The notes beneath the pieces are model-generated. The model worked only from the letters and a program-made list of their open reading frames with translations. It was not told the DNA's origin and searched no databases. From Actinernus sp. WN-2022 (lineage: Eukaryota; Cnidaria; Anthozoa; Actiniaria; Actinernidae): a stretch of 64,000 bases of DNA. A program made the position numbers and the translations under genes. The stretch spans positions 81,015,740 to 81,079,739 of the forward strand of contig JAOWCC010000577.1 of the NCBI GenBank assembly GCA_030867875.1. Reading direction: 5' to 3'. Positions 1 to 9,256 of this stretch are shown here, piece by piece; the first letter of the stretch is position 1; each line of letters starts with the position of its first letter.

Positions 1-57
1 CATAACCAAGAGGGTCCATAACTCTTATATAGATGCTACGGCGTTTTCACAAGTTGG
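1..57. repeat. Left arm of an inverted repeat flanking the LINE
   Basis: The reverse complement of this segment matches 2930-2987: both contain aacttgtgaaaa, then gccgtagcat, and end in ctcttggttatg. The middle is diverged. The arms face each other across the LINE, so the LINE probably sits inside an older foldback element. The left arm may continue beyond the window edge. Confidence 0.7.
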
Positions 58-189
58 ACTATTTTTAGATTCTTTTTGCGGCCAATTAGTGGGTTACACC
101 AGTGGCGGAACAAAATATGCCTCATTAGCTTCTTTTGTTATACCAACAACACGTCTGATACGCTTTTGTGATTTTATTCCCTTAGGAAT

Positions 190-2926
190 ACATACATACA
201 TACATACATATAACTTTATTTCCGTACGCTAGCCACTACAACAGTAAGCTGGTTTCCACGTGGGGCGTAACAATAAATATATGTACAGATTAAAAACATA
301 TATTGATAAAAATCAGTAAAAAATCTGCTATCAGCATAACTCAGTAACAGGAACAGACACTCCTCTTGAATTGCCGTAAAGATTTGGCTCTTTTAGCCTC
401 ATCTGGCAGGTTATTCCAAAGCATAGCACCACTGTATTTGAAGCTTCGCTTGAGGAAATTTGTACGCGGTCTTGGAAGTGCTAGATCAGTTTCAGAGTTT
501 CTTAGCTGATAGCGTTTATCGCAGTCACTTGTTTTAATAAAAGAGTTTCTCAAATATGGTGCGGATTGTTCATTTAAGATTTTATAGATTAAAATAGATT
601 TCATTTGATTACGTCTGGCTTGGAGCGTTTTCCATTCTAATTTAGCAAGTATATCAACGGATCTTGTGTCGTAATTCGTGCCTGTAATTACCCTAGCGGC
701 TCGAGATTGAACTCTTTGCAATTTGTCTTTTAGCGTCTTGCCGCAAGTATCCCATAGTGGGCAACAATAGTCGAAGTAAGGTTGTACAAGTGATTTGTAA
801 ATTACTTCGAGTGAATCGGTGGGGACAAATGGCTTAATACGCTTTATGGCACCTATACCAGCACTTGCCTTTTTACATATCTTATTTATTTGATTTTCAA
901 AACTAAGTTTTTCATCGATTTCAATCCCTAGGCAGGTATGTGAGTCTACTCGCAATACCTTGTTATTGTCTATGGAGATATTGTTTGGCTGGCTTTTGGT
1001 TTTATTATTTAAGTTATAGGTCGATCCAATTATCATTAGTTTGGTTTTGGAGGGGTGATACTGGAGCTTATTCACTACAAGCCAGTCACATATGTTATCC
1101 AAGTCAGAATTAATATTCGATGTAAGTTTGTCCATATCAGGGGCTGATGCAAAAATCTGGGTATCATCTGCATATATACATGGGGTAGTAAAATTAAGGC
1201 AATTTGATAAATCATTGATATAAAGTAGAAATAACAAGGGTCCTAGGATCGAGCCTTGTGGGACACCACAAATTATCTCTTTCGTGGAGGATAAATGACC
1301 ATTTACTAAACATTGCTGTTGTCTATTAGTTAAATAGGAATCGAACCATTTTTGGCCAAGGCCCGAAACACCATAAAACTCCAATTTGTCAAGTAAAATG
1401 GAATGGTTAATTGAATCAAATGCTTTTCGAATATCAATAAATACTACTCCCGTTAATAAACCATTATCCATACTTTCGTACAGTGTATCGCACATTTGGA
1501 TCAGAGCTGTGACTGTTGAATGAAGTGGACGAAACCCAGATTGGAATTTAGAAAGCATGGAGTTATCAAGTAGATAGCCGTATAGCTGTCTGAAAACTTC
1601 TTTTTCAAACACTTTACTGATTATTGGTAAGATAGATATAGGGCGATAATTTCCAGTTTGACGCCGGTCGTCAGCTTTGAATATTGGATTCACGCGTGCT
1701 CTTTTCCATTCTTCAACAAAAAAAACAGTAGAGAGTGATAGATTAAATATAAACGTTAACGATGGTGCTATTGTTTCCGCGGCAATCTTGAGTACGTTGG
1801 CCGGAATGTTATCAAGGCCAGTACTTTTGGAAGTATTCAGCTGTTTCAACGTAAGCAAAACATTATCCACTGGTATTTCAGAAAACTTAAATGGTGCGTC
1901 GATATCCGGCTTGTGGCCAAGATAAGTGTTTATGTTGTTTGTTGACTGAGTGGTTAATTCGGCAGCCAAATTTGGGCCAATGTTTATGAAAAAGTCATTA
2001 AAGGCCTCAGAAATATCTTTGGCATCAGTGATAATATTATCGTTGATTTGAAGTTCATTTATGCGGCTGCTTTTATTTTGCTTTCCAAGAAGAGAGTTAA
2101 TCAATTTCCATGTCTTTTTAGGGTCTGTTTGCGAACAATTATCTATTTTAGTACGATAATAATCAGACTTTGCTTTTCGCAATTCAACATTGACTCTATT
2201 CCTGGCTGTTTTGTAGAGTTCCCAGTGATTCTGACCTCCGTATTTGATGGCACGCTTTTTGTGATAATCTCTGTTCCACATGTCGCGCTTTATTTTAGAG
2301 GTGAGCCACGGTATAGACTTTGCTCTCAATCGCTTGTGCCTGATTGGAGCATGGAGATCCAAGATCTTGTTAAAGTCGGATTTCCACGCTCGCCAGGCAC
2401 TATTTGGGTTTTCAAAATTGTATACGTTTTGCCAAGGAACTCTATTTAAATATTCAATAAAATCCTCTGCCACAAAATTCTTAAAATTGCGTACTTCTTT
2501 GATAGTAGGTCTACATCTAGGAATGGTAAATTTTCGAATACCATAGACTAGGCTATGATCCGACATGCCAATTGGAATTACTCCAGATTTAGAAATATTT
2601 TCTTTCTTGTTGGTGAAAAAGAGATCAATCAATGTGGCAGATGTATTTGTGACTCTAGTAGGTATGTTAATCAATTGCTCTAATTGATAAATAGAGCTAA
2701 TAAATTTTAACTCGCGAGTTTGGGTCTCAGGGGGCGTTTTATTCATGTCACAATTGAAGTCCCCCATTATCATTATTTCCTTGTTTTCATTGTCACATTT
2801 ATCAAGGAATTTATCATATTCATCAAGTATTTTTATATTCGTGCTTGGAGGTCTGTACCACGAACTTACGAGAAATGATCTGCTATGGGGCAAATGCACT
2901 TCAATGCAAACCGTTCTAAAAATAAC
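190..2926 (-). mobile_element. 5'-truncated non-LTR retrotransposon (LINE, CR1/L2-like)
   Basis: The minus strand holds one long reading frame with the C-terminal part of an apurinic-type endonuclease and a full reverse transcriptase domain, followed by about 150 bp of 3' UTR. The element ends in AATAAA and a short TATG microsatellite (about 185-213), the kind of simple-repeat 3' end typical of CR1/L2-group LINEs. The 5' end is lost: coding sequence starts partway through the endonuclease and the frame meets a stop at 2927-2929, exactly where the flanking inverted-repeat arm begins. That is the usual result of incomplete target-primed reverse transcription. I could not find a convincing target-site duplication. 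The subfamily is an inference from motif style. Confidence 0.85.
341..2926 (-). CDS. LINE ORF2-like endonuclease/reverse transcriptase, N-terminally truncated
   Basis: The product would nick target DNA and copy the element RNA at the nick. Counting from the GTG at 2899, the endonuclease remnant shows YRPPS at 15-19, GDFN at 46-49 (catalytic Asp and Asn) and the SDHS motif with its His near 114. A linker rich in Arg, Lys and Trp follows. The reverse transcriptase shows the NYRPIS motif, a FRPLHST motif, an FIDIRKAFDS motif with a catalytic Asp, the GVPQGSILGPLLF motif and the YADD active site near residue 575 (about 1163-1175 in the window). A thumb region ends in a C-terminal stretch typical of CR1/L2/Jockey-type ORF2. 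There is no internal stop over more than 850 codons, so the insertion is young. No start codon is meaningful because the N-terminal endonuclease half is missing; the frame is open from 2926. The element therefore cannot be autonomous as it stands. Confidence 0.88.
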   Translation of the reverse strand, partial: VIFRTVCIEVHLPHSRSFLVSSWYRPPSTNIKILDEYDKFLDKCDNENKEIMIMGDFNCDMNKTPPETQTRELKFISSIYQLEQLINIPTRVTNTSATLIDLFFTNKKENISKSGVIPIGMSDHSLVYGIRKFTIPRCRPTIKEVRNFKNFVAEDFIEYLNRVPWQNVYNFENPNSAWRAWKSDFNKILDLHAPIRHKRLRAKSIPWLTSKIKRDMWNRDYHKKRAIKYGGQNHWELYKTARNRVNVELRKAKSDYYRTKIDNCSQTDPKKTWKLINSLLGKQNKSSRINELQINDNIITDAKDISEAFNDFFINIGPNLAAELTTQSTNNINTYLGHKPDIDAPFKFSEIPVDNVLLTLKQLNTSKSTGLDNIPANVLKIAAETIAPSLTFIFNLSLSTVFFVEEWKRARVNPIFKADDRRQTGNYRPISILPIISKVFEKEVFRQLYGYLLDNSMLSKFQSGFRPLHSTVTALIQMCDTLYESMDNGLLTGVVFIDIRKAFDSINHSILLDKLEFYGVSGLGQKWFDSYLTNRQQQCLVNGHLSSTKEIICGVPQGSILGPLLFLLYINDLSNCLNFTTPCIYADDTQIFASAPDMDKLTSNINSDLDNICDWLVVNKLQYHPSKTKLMIIGSTYNLNNKTKSQPNNISIDNNKVLRVDSHTCLGIEIDEKLSFENQINKICKKASAGIGAIKRIKPFVPTDSLEVIYKSLVQPYFDYCCPLWDTCGKTLKDKLQRVQSRAARVITGTNYDTRSVDILAKLEWKTLQARRNQMKSILIYKILNEQSAPYLRNSFIKTSDCDKRYQLRNSETDLALPRPRTNFLKRSFKYSGAMLWNNLPDEAKRAKSLRQFKRSVCSCY

Positions 2927-2929
2927 CTA

Positions 2930-2987
2930 ACTTGTGAAAATGCCGTAGCATAGAGGTAGTATGGGAGATTCTCGCTCTTGGTTATGG
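2930..2987. repeat. Right arm of the inverted repeat flanking the LINE
   Basis: Partner of 1-57 in opposite orientation. It starts directly at the truncated 5' edge of the LINE and ends in ctcttggttatg. Confidence 0.7.
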
Positions 2988-3238
2988 GCTCTTAACAGTG
3001 ATTATATCTGCTAGAAAAAGTTCCTTTTCCTCCCTTTATTTTGTAATCGCGTCACGAACTGGTGGGGGAAAGGAATCCTCTGTCCCCAGTGACAACATTG
3101 TTTGATGTAACCTCCGTCCACTATCATGGACGCAGAAATTATAAAAAAATATACAGTACGCATGCCTATGGTGAATTTTGAGCCCGCTATGAAACCGCAC
3201 ACCCGCCACACAATAGACCCTTTGCACGTGACGTCATA

Positions 3239-3312
3239 GCCGCCATGTTGGTGTACAGGTAACAATAGATTCCTCATTAGCTTCTTTTGTTCTGTACACC
3301 AACATGGCCGCC
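3239..3312. repeat. Short hairpin repeat with 18-20 bp arms
   Basis: The arms gccgccatgttggtgtacag (3239-3258) and its near-perfect reverse complement (3292-3312) enclose a 33-nt loop. The loop contains cctcattagcttcttttgtt at 3272-3291, which also occurs at 120-139 beside the LINE and is followed by ccaac in both places. This is a dispersed foldback repeat with at least two relatives here. Confidence 0.7.
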
Positions 3313-3315
3313 ATG

Positions 3316-4543
3316 CCCTTTGTCATTTGAATCTCTGGGGATTGAGTGCAAACCATCTATTATTAGTTTGCATACTAATTACCGTGGGATCACTTTTGCG
3401 TGGCAAAAGTGTTTTCGTGTCGCTTAGCAACGCTAACGCATGCGCAACAAACAATGTGACTGGGAGCAGAGGAGAGACAGAGGGAGAAAAGAAGAGGGGG
3501 ACCGGGGGAAGGATAGAATCTGTAGAACAGCTTCAGAAACAACCCTTCCACTCATACCAGAATCTGGTATCACCTGAATATGAATATGAATGCTGCAATT
3601 TGATTGGTTGCTCAGCGGGCAAGATTTTTTTCACCTTGCCCGCTCAGGATTTTCCAAATTCGCTTACAACTCTTCGTAAACTAATAGCGATAAAACCCCT
3701 ACATTTTGGAAGAAACTAAACAATTTGTCACATGATGGCAAATACTAATTTAAACATCTTTCTGCTTTTTCGTTTTTCAGCTAAAATGTTACTTTTTAGA
3801 GCGATTAATGGTATTTTCCGGCTCGCGCAAGTTCGATGAAAACAACTGCAGCAAAAACGACTGAATTGAATGAAGCTGGATTAGTGTAGATAAATAACTA
3901 TAGCTGTCAAATACAAAGAAGCTGAAATGGCCGTGACTTCAAAAAACAAAGAAAAGTTTGGCTACCTCACAACGCTACAATCGTGGTACAAAAAAATTAT
4001 TACGGAAACGAGTAAATTTAGCACAAAGTTTCATCTAAGAAATCAGTTGTTTTTATTGTATGAATTTAGCATTCACATTTGGTTATTGGCTTATAAATTA
4101 AGAGTATTTACTAGTGAATACTGATAAGTTTGTTTGTGCACTACAGCTCTTTTTGTCAGGTTTTGCAGTGTACTTATCGCCACTCGAGTTATTTCAACTT
4201 GCCGGTTTTCAACTTTCAAATCTTCCACAAATGTGCACATTTTGTCTCCAGATATTAAATGCATTCGGGTTCCTGGTAAAGTTGCCATTGAAACTCAGTT
4301 CATCTGATGTAAAGTATAGGTCAGTTTTGATCCACAAAAAAAATATTTTTGATGTCGGCAAACAAACTGTTTTGAACGCCACGAGGTTCAACTTCAAGTG
4401 AAAGTCTTCGAGCTAGTCTCAGTCTAAATTTAGCTTGATATATATTCGCTCTTCAGTTTACCGTGCAATGGGTTCCTGGTGCTTGCATCAAAAGTGGGTT
4501 TTAGAAATTAAATTTTATTAATTTTTGCCATATAATAAAAACG
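3316..4543. other. Intergenic DNA, no recognised feature
   Basis: Short reading frames occur on both strands, but none has splice signals, a recognisable domain or coding-like composition. The longest (3327-3719, plus strand) begins at a TTG and includes a GA-rich low-complexity stretch. Confidence 0.5.
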
Positions 4544-4692
4544 TTATTGACCAAGGTTGTTTGGTCAAGATGAGGGGATATCGTTCGTTTTTTTGCATTT
4601 TTATTGACCTCGACTTCCTCTCGGTCCATAAACACGCAGACAATGAACTTGACCAATATCCCCCATTTTGACCGAACAAGCTTGGTCAATAA
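4544..4692. mobile_element. MITE with imperfect 38-bp terminal inverted repeats
   Basis: The left arm 4544-4581 starts ttattgaccaag. The right arm 4656-4692 ends cttggtcaataa. The arms match at about 33 of 38 positions, and the total length is 149 bp with no coding capacity. No clear target-site duplication was seen. The next element (4704-5308) begins just after this one. Confidence 0.75.
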
Positions 4693-4703
4693 CCTCTATA
4701 TAT

Positions 4704-5308
4704 CAAGAGAGCATAAGTCAGAGAGGGAATCTCCAATACGCGTGCTTGTGCGATAATAATGTCCAATGAAATATATTTTTAGTAACCGGGAGCAGCTGAG
4801 AAGTGCACGAGCGCATGACAATCTCATGGCGGCGGAATATTTTCGCGCCATGAGCCCGGGGGGCGGGGGCGGGGGAGGGGGACTCCCTTATGTGAGGGGT
4901 ACATGGATGCTCGTCGTACCTTTTAGGGGTCAAAATCAGGAGTTTGGTACCACTTAGGGTATCCACGATCAAACACAGACATTTCTATGTAAAGCGGTAC
5001 CTTTTAGGGGTCGGGTGTCAATTGAACAAAAAAGCGGTTATCTATTTACCTTTTTATTATATATATTTAGGGGTCAAAATAAGCTTGAACCACGCCCATT
5101 TTAGTACCACTTAGGGGTCAAATCGAAAATGTCCGACGAGCATCCCTAGCCCTTTTATATGGGAGTCCCCCCCCCCCCCCCCCCGGGCCATGAGACTGTT
5201 ATCCTGGTACTTTTAGTTGATGTTCAGGTTACTAAAAATAGATCTTATTAGACATTATCATCGCGCACCGCGAGCTACAAGATCCCCTTTCTTACTTATG
5301 CTCTTTTG
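4704..5308. mobile_element. Foldback/MITE element with an 11-bp target-site duplication
   Basis: The left arm (about 4706-4787) and right arm (about 5227-5307) are reverse complements at roughly 75-80 percent. Examples are agcataagt against acttatgct and tttttagtaacc against ggttactaaaaa. The direct repeat cctctatatat stands on both sides (4693-4703 and 5309-5319) and is a good target-site duplication of 9-11 bp. That length suits a Mutator-like origin, but superfamily is inference. A younger element (4855-5186) has inserted near its centre. Confidence 0.7.
4855..5186. mobile_element. Nested MITE with poly-G/poly-C ends, 8-bp target-site duplication
   Basis: The element opens with a G-rich run followed by ggggactccctta and closes with gggagtcc plus a run of about 18 C. 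Subterminal gatgctcgtcg (near 4908) is inverted as cgacgagcatc (near 5142). The direct repeat gccatgag flanks it at 4847-4854 and 5187-5194, an 8-bp duplication as made by hAT-type transposases. The interior repeats a phrase of the form gtaccttttaggggtca about five times. There is no open frame of note. Confidence 0.75.
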
Positions 5309-5388
5309 CCTCTATATATTCGCATATTTCACACCGGCTTTGTTGTCACCGTTTTTAGTTTGTGTTTGACTTTATAGGAATATACGAG

Positions 5389-5987
5389 GGTTAAACCTGG
5401 TTTAACGAAAAACGTGTTGGGCGATCGTAGCGATTGTAACGATCCCGATCGCTGGTTGGTTTCCATTTGATTGCTACGATCGTTGCGATCGCCCGGCCAG
5501 CACAAAAGAGCCTGGATCCGACAACAAAGTTTGGCACCAAACATGAATAAAAATGGCGGCAGAGAACAGGAGACTCGTGCTTGAGTCGTGTTATTTTCTT
5601 GTTCTTGCCCTAATTCGACGAAGGAGACAAAACAATCGAAGGCGGAAACATCTTGAACTTGTCTCTACTTAATTTGTTGTAAAGGCCGTCGTATTGTTTA
5701 CTTCCTCCATAAACAAAATGCTCTCTGAAGTAGACGCCATGTTGTTGAAGTGACAACTATACGTATCATTATGGGATTTGTTCCGATCACTTGCAACGTA
5801 CTGTGGGATACATTCCGATCGTTACGATCGTTGCGATCGTCGAAGAGTGGTTTCTATTCGTTCACTACGATCGCCACGATCGCCGAGATTCTGATCGCGA
5901 TCGTCGCGATCGCTAGAGACTTGTTTCTATATGATCGCTACGATCGTTTTTCACACGTTTTTCGGCGAATGGAAACCAGGCTTAACC
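5389..5987. mobile_element. CGATCG-rich inverted-repeat element
   Basis: The ends are inverted: ggttaaacctggttt at the left and aaaccaggcttaacc at the right, with cgaaaaacgtgt and acacgtttttcg following inward. The interior has two clusters of overlapping gatcg/cgatcg words, four CGATCG hexamers at 5421-5492 and about eight at 5818-5946. The clusters are separated by some 300 bp of ordinary sequence that may be a second insertion. A 178-codon frame starting at 5750 owes its Leu-Arg-Ser runs to these words and is not credited as a gene. Confidence 0.6.
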
Positions 5988-6269
5988 GAAAGAATCAAAG
6001 TCTGTCAGAATATCGCGAAAACATGCATATTTCAACACGAAAGTCTTTCTTTTATTATAAAGAATACAGTGAAATAATATCCTCCAGAATCGCAAAGCTT
6101 TGCCGACAGCTCATTGGCAGACGCGTGACCTCAGCGTATCAAATAAAATTAAGGGCGGCATTATTTTTTATCTCACGCTGTTCTACAGGCTCCAGGAAAA
6201 ACAAAATCGCGCACAGCTCTCATCGTGCATGCACAAAAAAATACCAAACATTTACCCCTGCCCTGATTT

Positions 6270-6553
6270 CTAATGGCCCACTCTGACTAATGGCAGTCTC
6301 TTACCCATATGTAGGGGTTTGGTGATGTTTGCCTGTTTCTTTCCGCCTTGGGTAGTTTGATTGGTCATATTGTGTCGACGTTTCCCTTCCTCTAAAGATT
6401 GGAACTGCACCTTTTTTATTACAAGCCCAGCCTTGTTTGTCATTCGCATGCGTTTATTAGGATTGACCGCTGGCAGGCTTACATGCGTCTTGTAAGGAAT
6501 CCATACGGCATGTTTGCCTTCATTCTCTTCCACATGTGTAGGTGTCTCAGATT
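6270..6553 (-). CDS. Possible terminal coding exon, function unknown
   Basis: On the minus strand a good splice acceptor (ttcatctttcag) ends at 6554. An open frame then runs from 6551 to the TAG at 6270-6272, about 93 codons, after two carried-over bases. The predicted peptide is basic and hydrophilic, with no membrane segment and no domain I recognise (it includes KHAVWIPYKTH and KRMRMTNKAG). Nothing nearby was identified as an upstream exon. It may be the last exon of an unidentified gene, a piece of an old element, or chance. Confidence 0.2.
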
Positions 6554-6664
6554 CTGAAAGATGAATATCAGTTGAATCTGCTTAAATTTTCTCAGTAGAC
6601 CGATTCAGCTATTGTATGCTACCCAGCTGATAGATGCTACGCAAAAGCCCACTTCAATAAATGA

Positions 6665-6796
6665 TTCACTTGCCACGCTCAAAGGTTTCATTATGAGGCT
6701 TCAGTGTATAATGCTCAGTGATTGGTGAAAAGAGAAAGGAATACATTTAATTTACCGCGGAGTCTCATAATGAAACCTTTGTGTGCGGCAAGTGAA
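6665..6796. mobile_element. MITE with about 35-bp terminal inverted repeats
   Basis: The left arm 6665-6699 begins ttcacttgccacgc and continues aaaggtttcattatgag. The right arm 6762-6796 is its reverse complement with about three mismatches. The element is 132 bp and non-coding. No target-site duplication is obvious. Confidence 0.75.
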
Positions 6797-7319
6797 GCAG
6801 ATATCGAAAGTGCGCAGTTTATTACATTCCACCGTGCAGAAAAAGATGGCGGCATTTATCCAGAAACCTTTGCGCGCGCAAAGCATTAAACACGTTTAAA
6901 ATCGCGGTGGAGAGGTTTTAAAACTTCAAAACAACTTAGTACAAATGCCATTACCGAAACACTGTTACTTAAGAGAATACATTATTTCTATCTGTTATTT
7001 TGGCTGTATTAGGCTCGCAAGGGATTGTGGTCAAATTTGGAGCCACCTTTTTATTGCGTGTGGTGGATTTGTGTGGCAGGAGTATTTCCTCTTCCCACAT
7101 TAAATTGTCACACAACACTGAGTTATTTTTACCATAGAGTTTCTCGCGAGAAGAAACAAAGGCCGTCACTTTTAACCAATCAGGATGCACTGAAAAATTG
7201 TAATTAACACTGTTCAAACTGCTAAAAAATACTAAAGCGCAAGAGAACAAAAGACAACGTAATTGCATACCAGAACTTCGCGGATATAAATAGACACACC
7301 ATCTACTGTGTTAGGGGCC
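6797..7319. other. Intergenic DNA, no recognised feature
   Basis: Two short antiparallel reading frames overlap here (near 7000-7260). Neither has a domain or splice support. The minus-strand one has a hydrophobic start, but nothing else suggests a gene. Confidence 0.45.
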
Positions 7320-7600
7320 AACACAAGGGCACAGGAATACTCCTGTGTGATATACTCCTGGTGTGGTTAGTACAGAGGCCAGTCTGTTGTACCGGGTGAC
7401 AATCTCCTGCTCTGTACCGGAGAGTACAACAGGGTTTTTTCACGTCCTCTTCAAATATCGATTAGAAGTGGAATAAAACAAGGCCTACAGATCATACTGA
7501 AGTCCCTGCCCAAGGGCACGACCGCAGGATTTCGAACCCGCGACCTCCCGCACTCTAGACCGTACTCTGTCAACTGAGTTAACCAGATGGGGTGGTTAGC
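7320..7600 (-). mobile_element. tRNA-derived SINE
   Basis: Read on the minus strand, the 5' part resembles a tRNA promoter. An A-box-like tggttaactcagttgac lies at about 7571-7588 and a B box ggttcgaaatcc at 7527-7538. The body then runs through cagggact, gacgtgaaa and gtacaacag words, and ends near 7320. The body matches 60751-61055 on the plus strand (tctagag, cgggaggtcg, gcagggac, acttctaatc, ggacgtgaaa, gtactact, gcactaaccacac), which shows a dispersed family. RNA polymerase III transcription is expected from the boxes. Confidence 0.7.
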
Positions 7601-7641
7601 TCGTAATATCTGTTACGTGACCTTAAAGAGGTAAATATTGT

Positions 7642-7736
7642 TGTAGATAGATAGATAAATAGACAGATTGATAGATAAACAGAAAGATACACAGAGAGAC
7701 AGAGATAGATAGGTAGATAGATAGATAAACAAACAA
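7642..7736. repeat. GATA-type microsatellite
   Basis: Degenerate gata/gaca tetranucleotides run from about 7642 and end in an aacaaacaaacaa stretch. It may be the simple-repeat tail of the A/T-rich sequence that follows. Confidence 0.75.
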
Positions 7737-7983
7737 ACAACAAATATATTTATTTACACTCATTTTTACAATATACAATATAAACAAAGATTATTGAAAA
7801 GAGAGAGTGTTGGGATACCTGAAATAGCTTTATGAAAACCTAAATGAGTCAGGTACTCTAACAGACGTGATTAAATGATTAAATACATTTTAGTATGGTC
7901 GAAAAAGAAGAGCGGAAGAAGGTAAAACACGCACAAATTGGTAATTCTATAATGTGATTATGTAAATAATCATATATATATAT
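7737..7983 (-). mobile_element. Possible LINE 3'-end fragment
   Basis: On the minus strand this A/T-rich segment runs into aataaatatatttg and then the GTTT/ATCT simple repeat at 7642-7736, resembling the 3' tail of a LINE. No coding part is present. It ends in an alternating AT stretch directly at the start of the satellite. This is an inference from composition only. Confidence 0.3.
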
Positions 7984-8744
7984 CTAGCATGTTTTCACAA
8001 AAGGGGGTGTTAGGTTCAAAGGCTCCTTTTGTGAAAACATGCTAGATCTTGTGTACCTTACAATCTTCAAAGTGGTGTCATTTCTCGAGCTTTTGATGGA
8101 TTTCGATGTACTACACGTCAAAACAACGGTCTCTTCCAGTACTTTAAGACTAGCGTGCCAGTTTTGCCGTATTTGGAGTAGAAAACCCGAAAATGTGGTT
8201 TTTGTAAGCTAACCTGAATCTCTCAAAGTTACTTGTGTACCCTAAAATCTTCAAAGTGGCGCCATTTCTCGAGCTTTTGATGGATTTCGATACACTATAC
8301 GGCAATACAACGTTCTCTTAATGTAGATTGCGTTTAGTGGATGGAAGTTTCCTGTATTTTGAGTAACAATACCAGAAAATGGCCTTTTTCTAACCTAAGC
8401 ATAACCTCTAGGTCTCAAATAAAGAAATTATGGGATGGATCTAAGTCAAGTCAATTATGGGATAGAAAGGCCAGAAAAGTCTTCAACTGTCATTTGCCCT
8501 TTCAAGAAAACGGCAAAAACACGAGTTACTGGCTTTTAAAGCTTAAAGGCACACAAGATTCTTGTGTACCTTACAATCTTCAAAGTGGTGTCATTTCTCG
8601 AGCTTTTGATGGATTTCGATGTACTACACGTCAAAACAACGGTCTCTTCCAGTACTTTAAGACTAGCGTGCCAGTTTTGCCGTATTTGGAGTAGAAAACC
8701 CGAAAATGTGGTTTTTGTAAGCTAACCTGAATCTCTCAAAGTTA

Positions 8745-8928
8745 CTTGTGTACCCTAAAATCTTCAAAGTGGCGCCATTTCTCGAGCTTTTGATGGATTT
8801 CGATGTACTACACGTCAAAACAACGGTCTCTTCCAGTACTTTAAGACTAGCGTGCCAGTTTTGCCGTATTTGGAGTAGAAAACCCGAAAATGTGTTTTTT
8901 GTAAGCTAACCTGAATCTCTCAAAGTTA
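8745..8928 (+). repeat. Representative 184-bp satellite monomer
   Basis: The monomer starts cttgtgtaccctaaaatc, carries ctcgag near position 37, and ends ctctcaaagtta. Variants seen across the array: m1 (reads accttacaatc and gtggtgtc, always directly after a B unit or hairpin), m2 (gtgttttttg, as in this copy), m3 (ttaagaatagcg), m4 (aaaatatgg) and m5 (ttgcggtattt). The order m1, m3/plain, m4, m5 is fixed wherever several are present. Confidence 0.9.
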
Positions 8929-9256
8929 CTTGTGTACCCTAAAATCTTCAAAGTGGCGCCATTTCTCGAGCTTTTGATGGATTTCGATACACTATACGGC
9001 AATACAACGTTCTCTTAATGTAGATTGCGTTTAGTGGATGGAAGTTTCCTGTATTTTGAGTAACAATACCAGAAAATGGCCTTTTTCTAACCTAAGCATA
9101 ACCTCTAGGTCTCAAATAAAGAAATTATGGGATGGATCTAAGTCAAGTCAATTATGGGATAGAAAGGCCAGAAAAGTCTTCAACTGTCATTTGCCCTTTC
9201 AAGAAAACGGCAAAAACACGAGTTACTGGCTTTTAAAGCTTAAAGGCACACAAGAT
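8929..9256 (+). repeat. Representative B unit, a diverged and extended monomer
   Basis: The first 60 bp are identical to the monomer (cttgtgtaccctaaaatc through ggatttcgat). The next 130 bp align to it loosely: tacggcaatacaacg against cgtcaaaacaacgg, tattttgagtaacaat against tatttggagtagaaaa, and ctaacctaagcataacctc against gctaacctgaatctc. About 140 bp without a monomer counterpart follow, containing a short internal direct repeat (attatgggat twice) and ending cacacaagat. The 82/117-codon frame starts at position 110 of the unit. Confidence 0.85.

Noticed and set aside
1677..2930. Several plus-strand frames of 60-130 codons
   Set aside because: Antisense shadows of the LINE reverse transcriptase frame.
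3327..3719. 130-codon plus-strand frame with a hydrophobic start
   Set aside because: It begins at TTG, contains low-complexity GA-rich sequence, and has no recognised domain or splice signals.
4766..4957. Glycine-run protein frames at the G-rich tract (and proline runs at 58.6 kb)
   Set aside because: Translations of homopolymer G or C runs in repeats.
5750..6286. 178-codon plus-strand frame
   Set aside because: Much of it is a translation of the CGATCG repeats, giving Leu-Arg-Ser and Ile-Ala runs. It starts inside an inverted-repeat element.
7527..7592. tRNA gene
   Set aside because: A and B boxes are present, but no cloverleaf with matching acceptor ends can be drawn and the body continues as a repeat shared with 60751-61055. 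It is a SINE.
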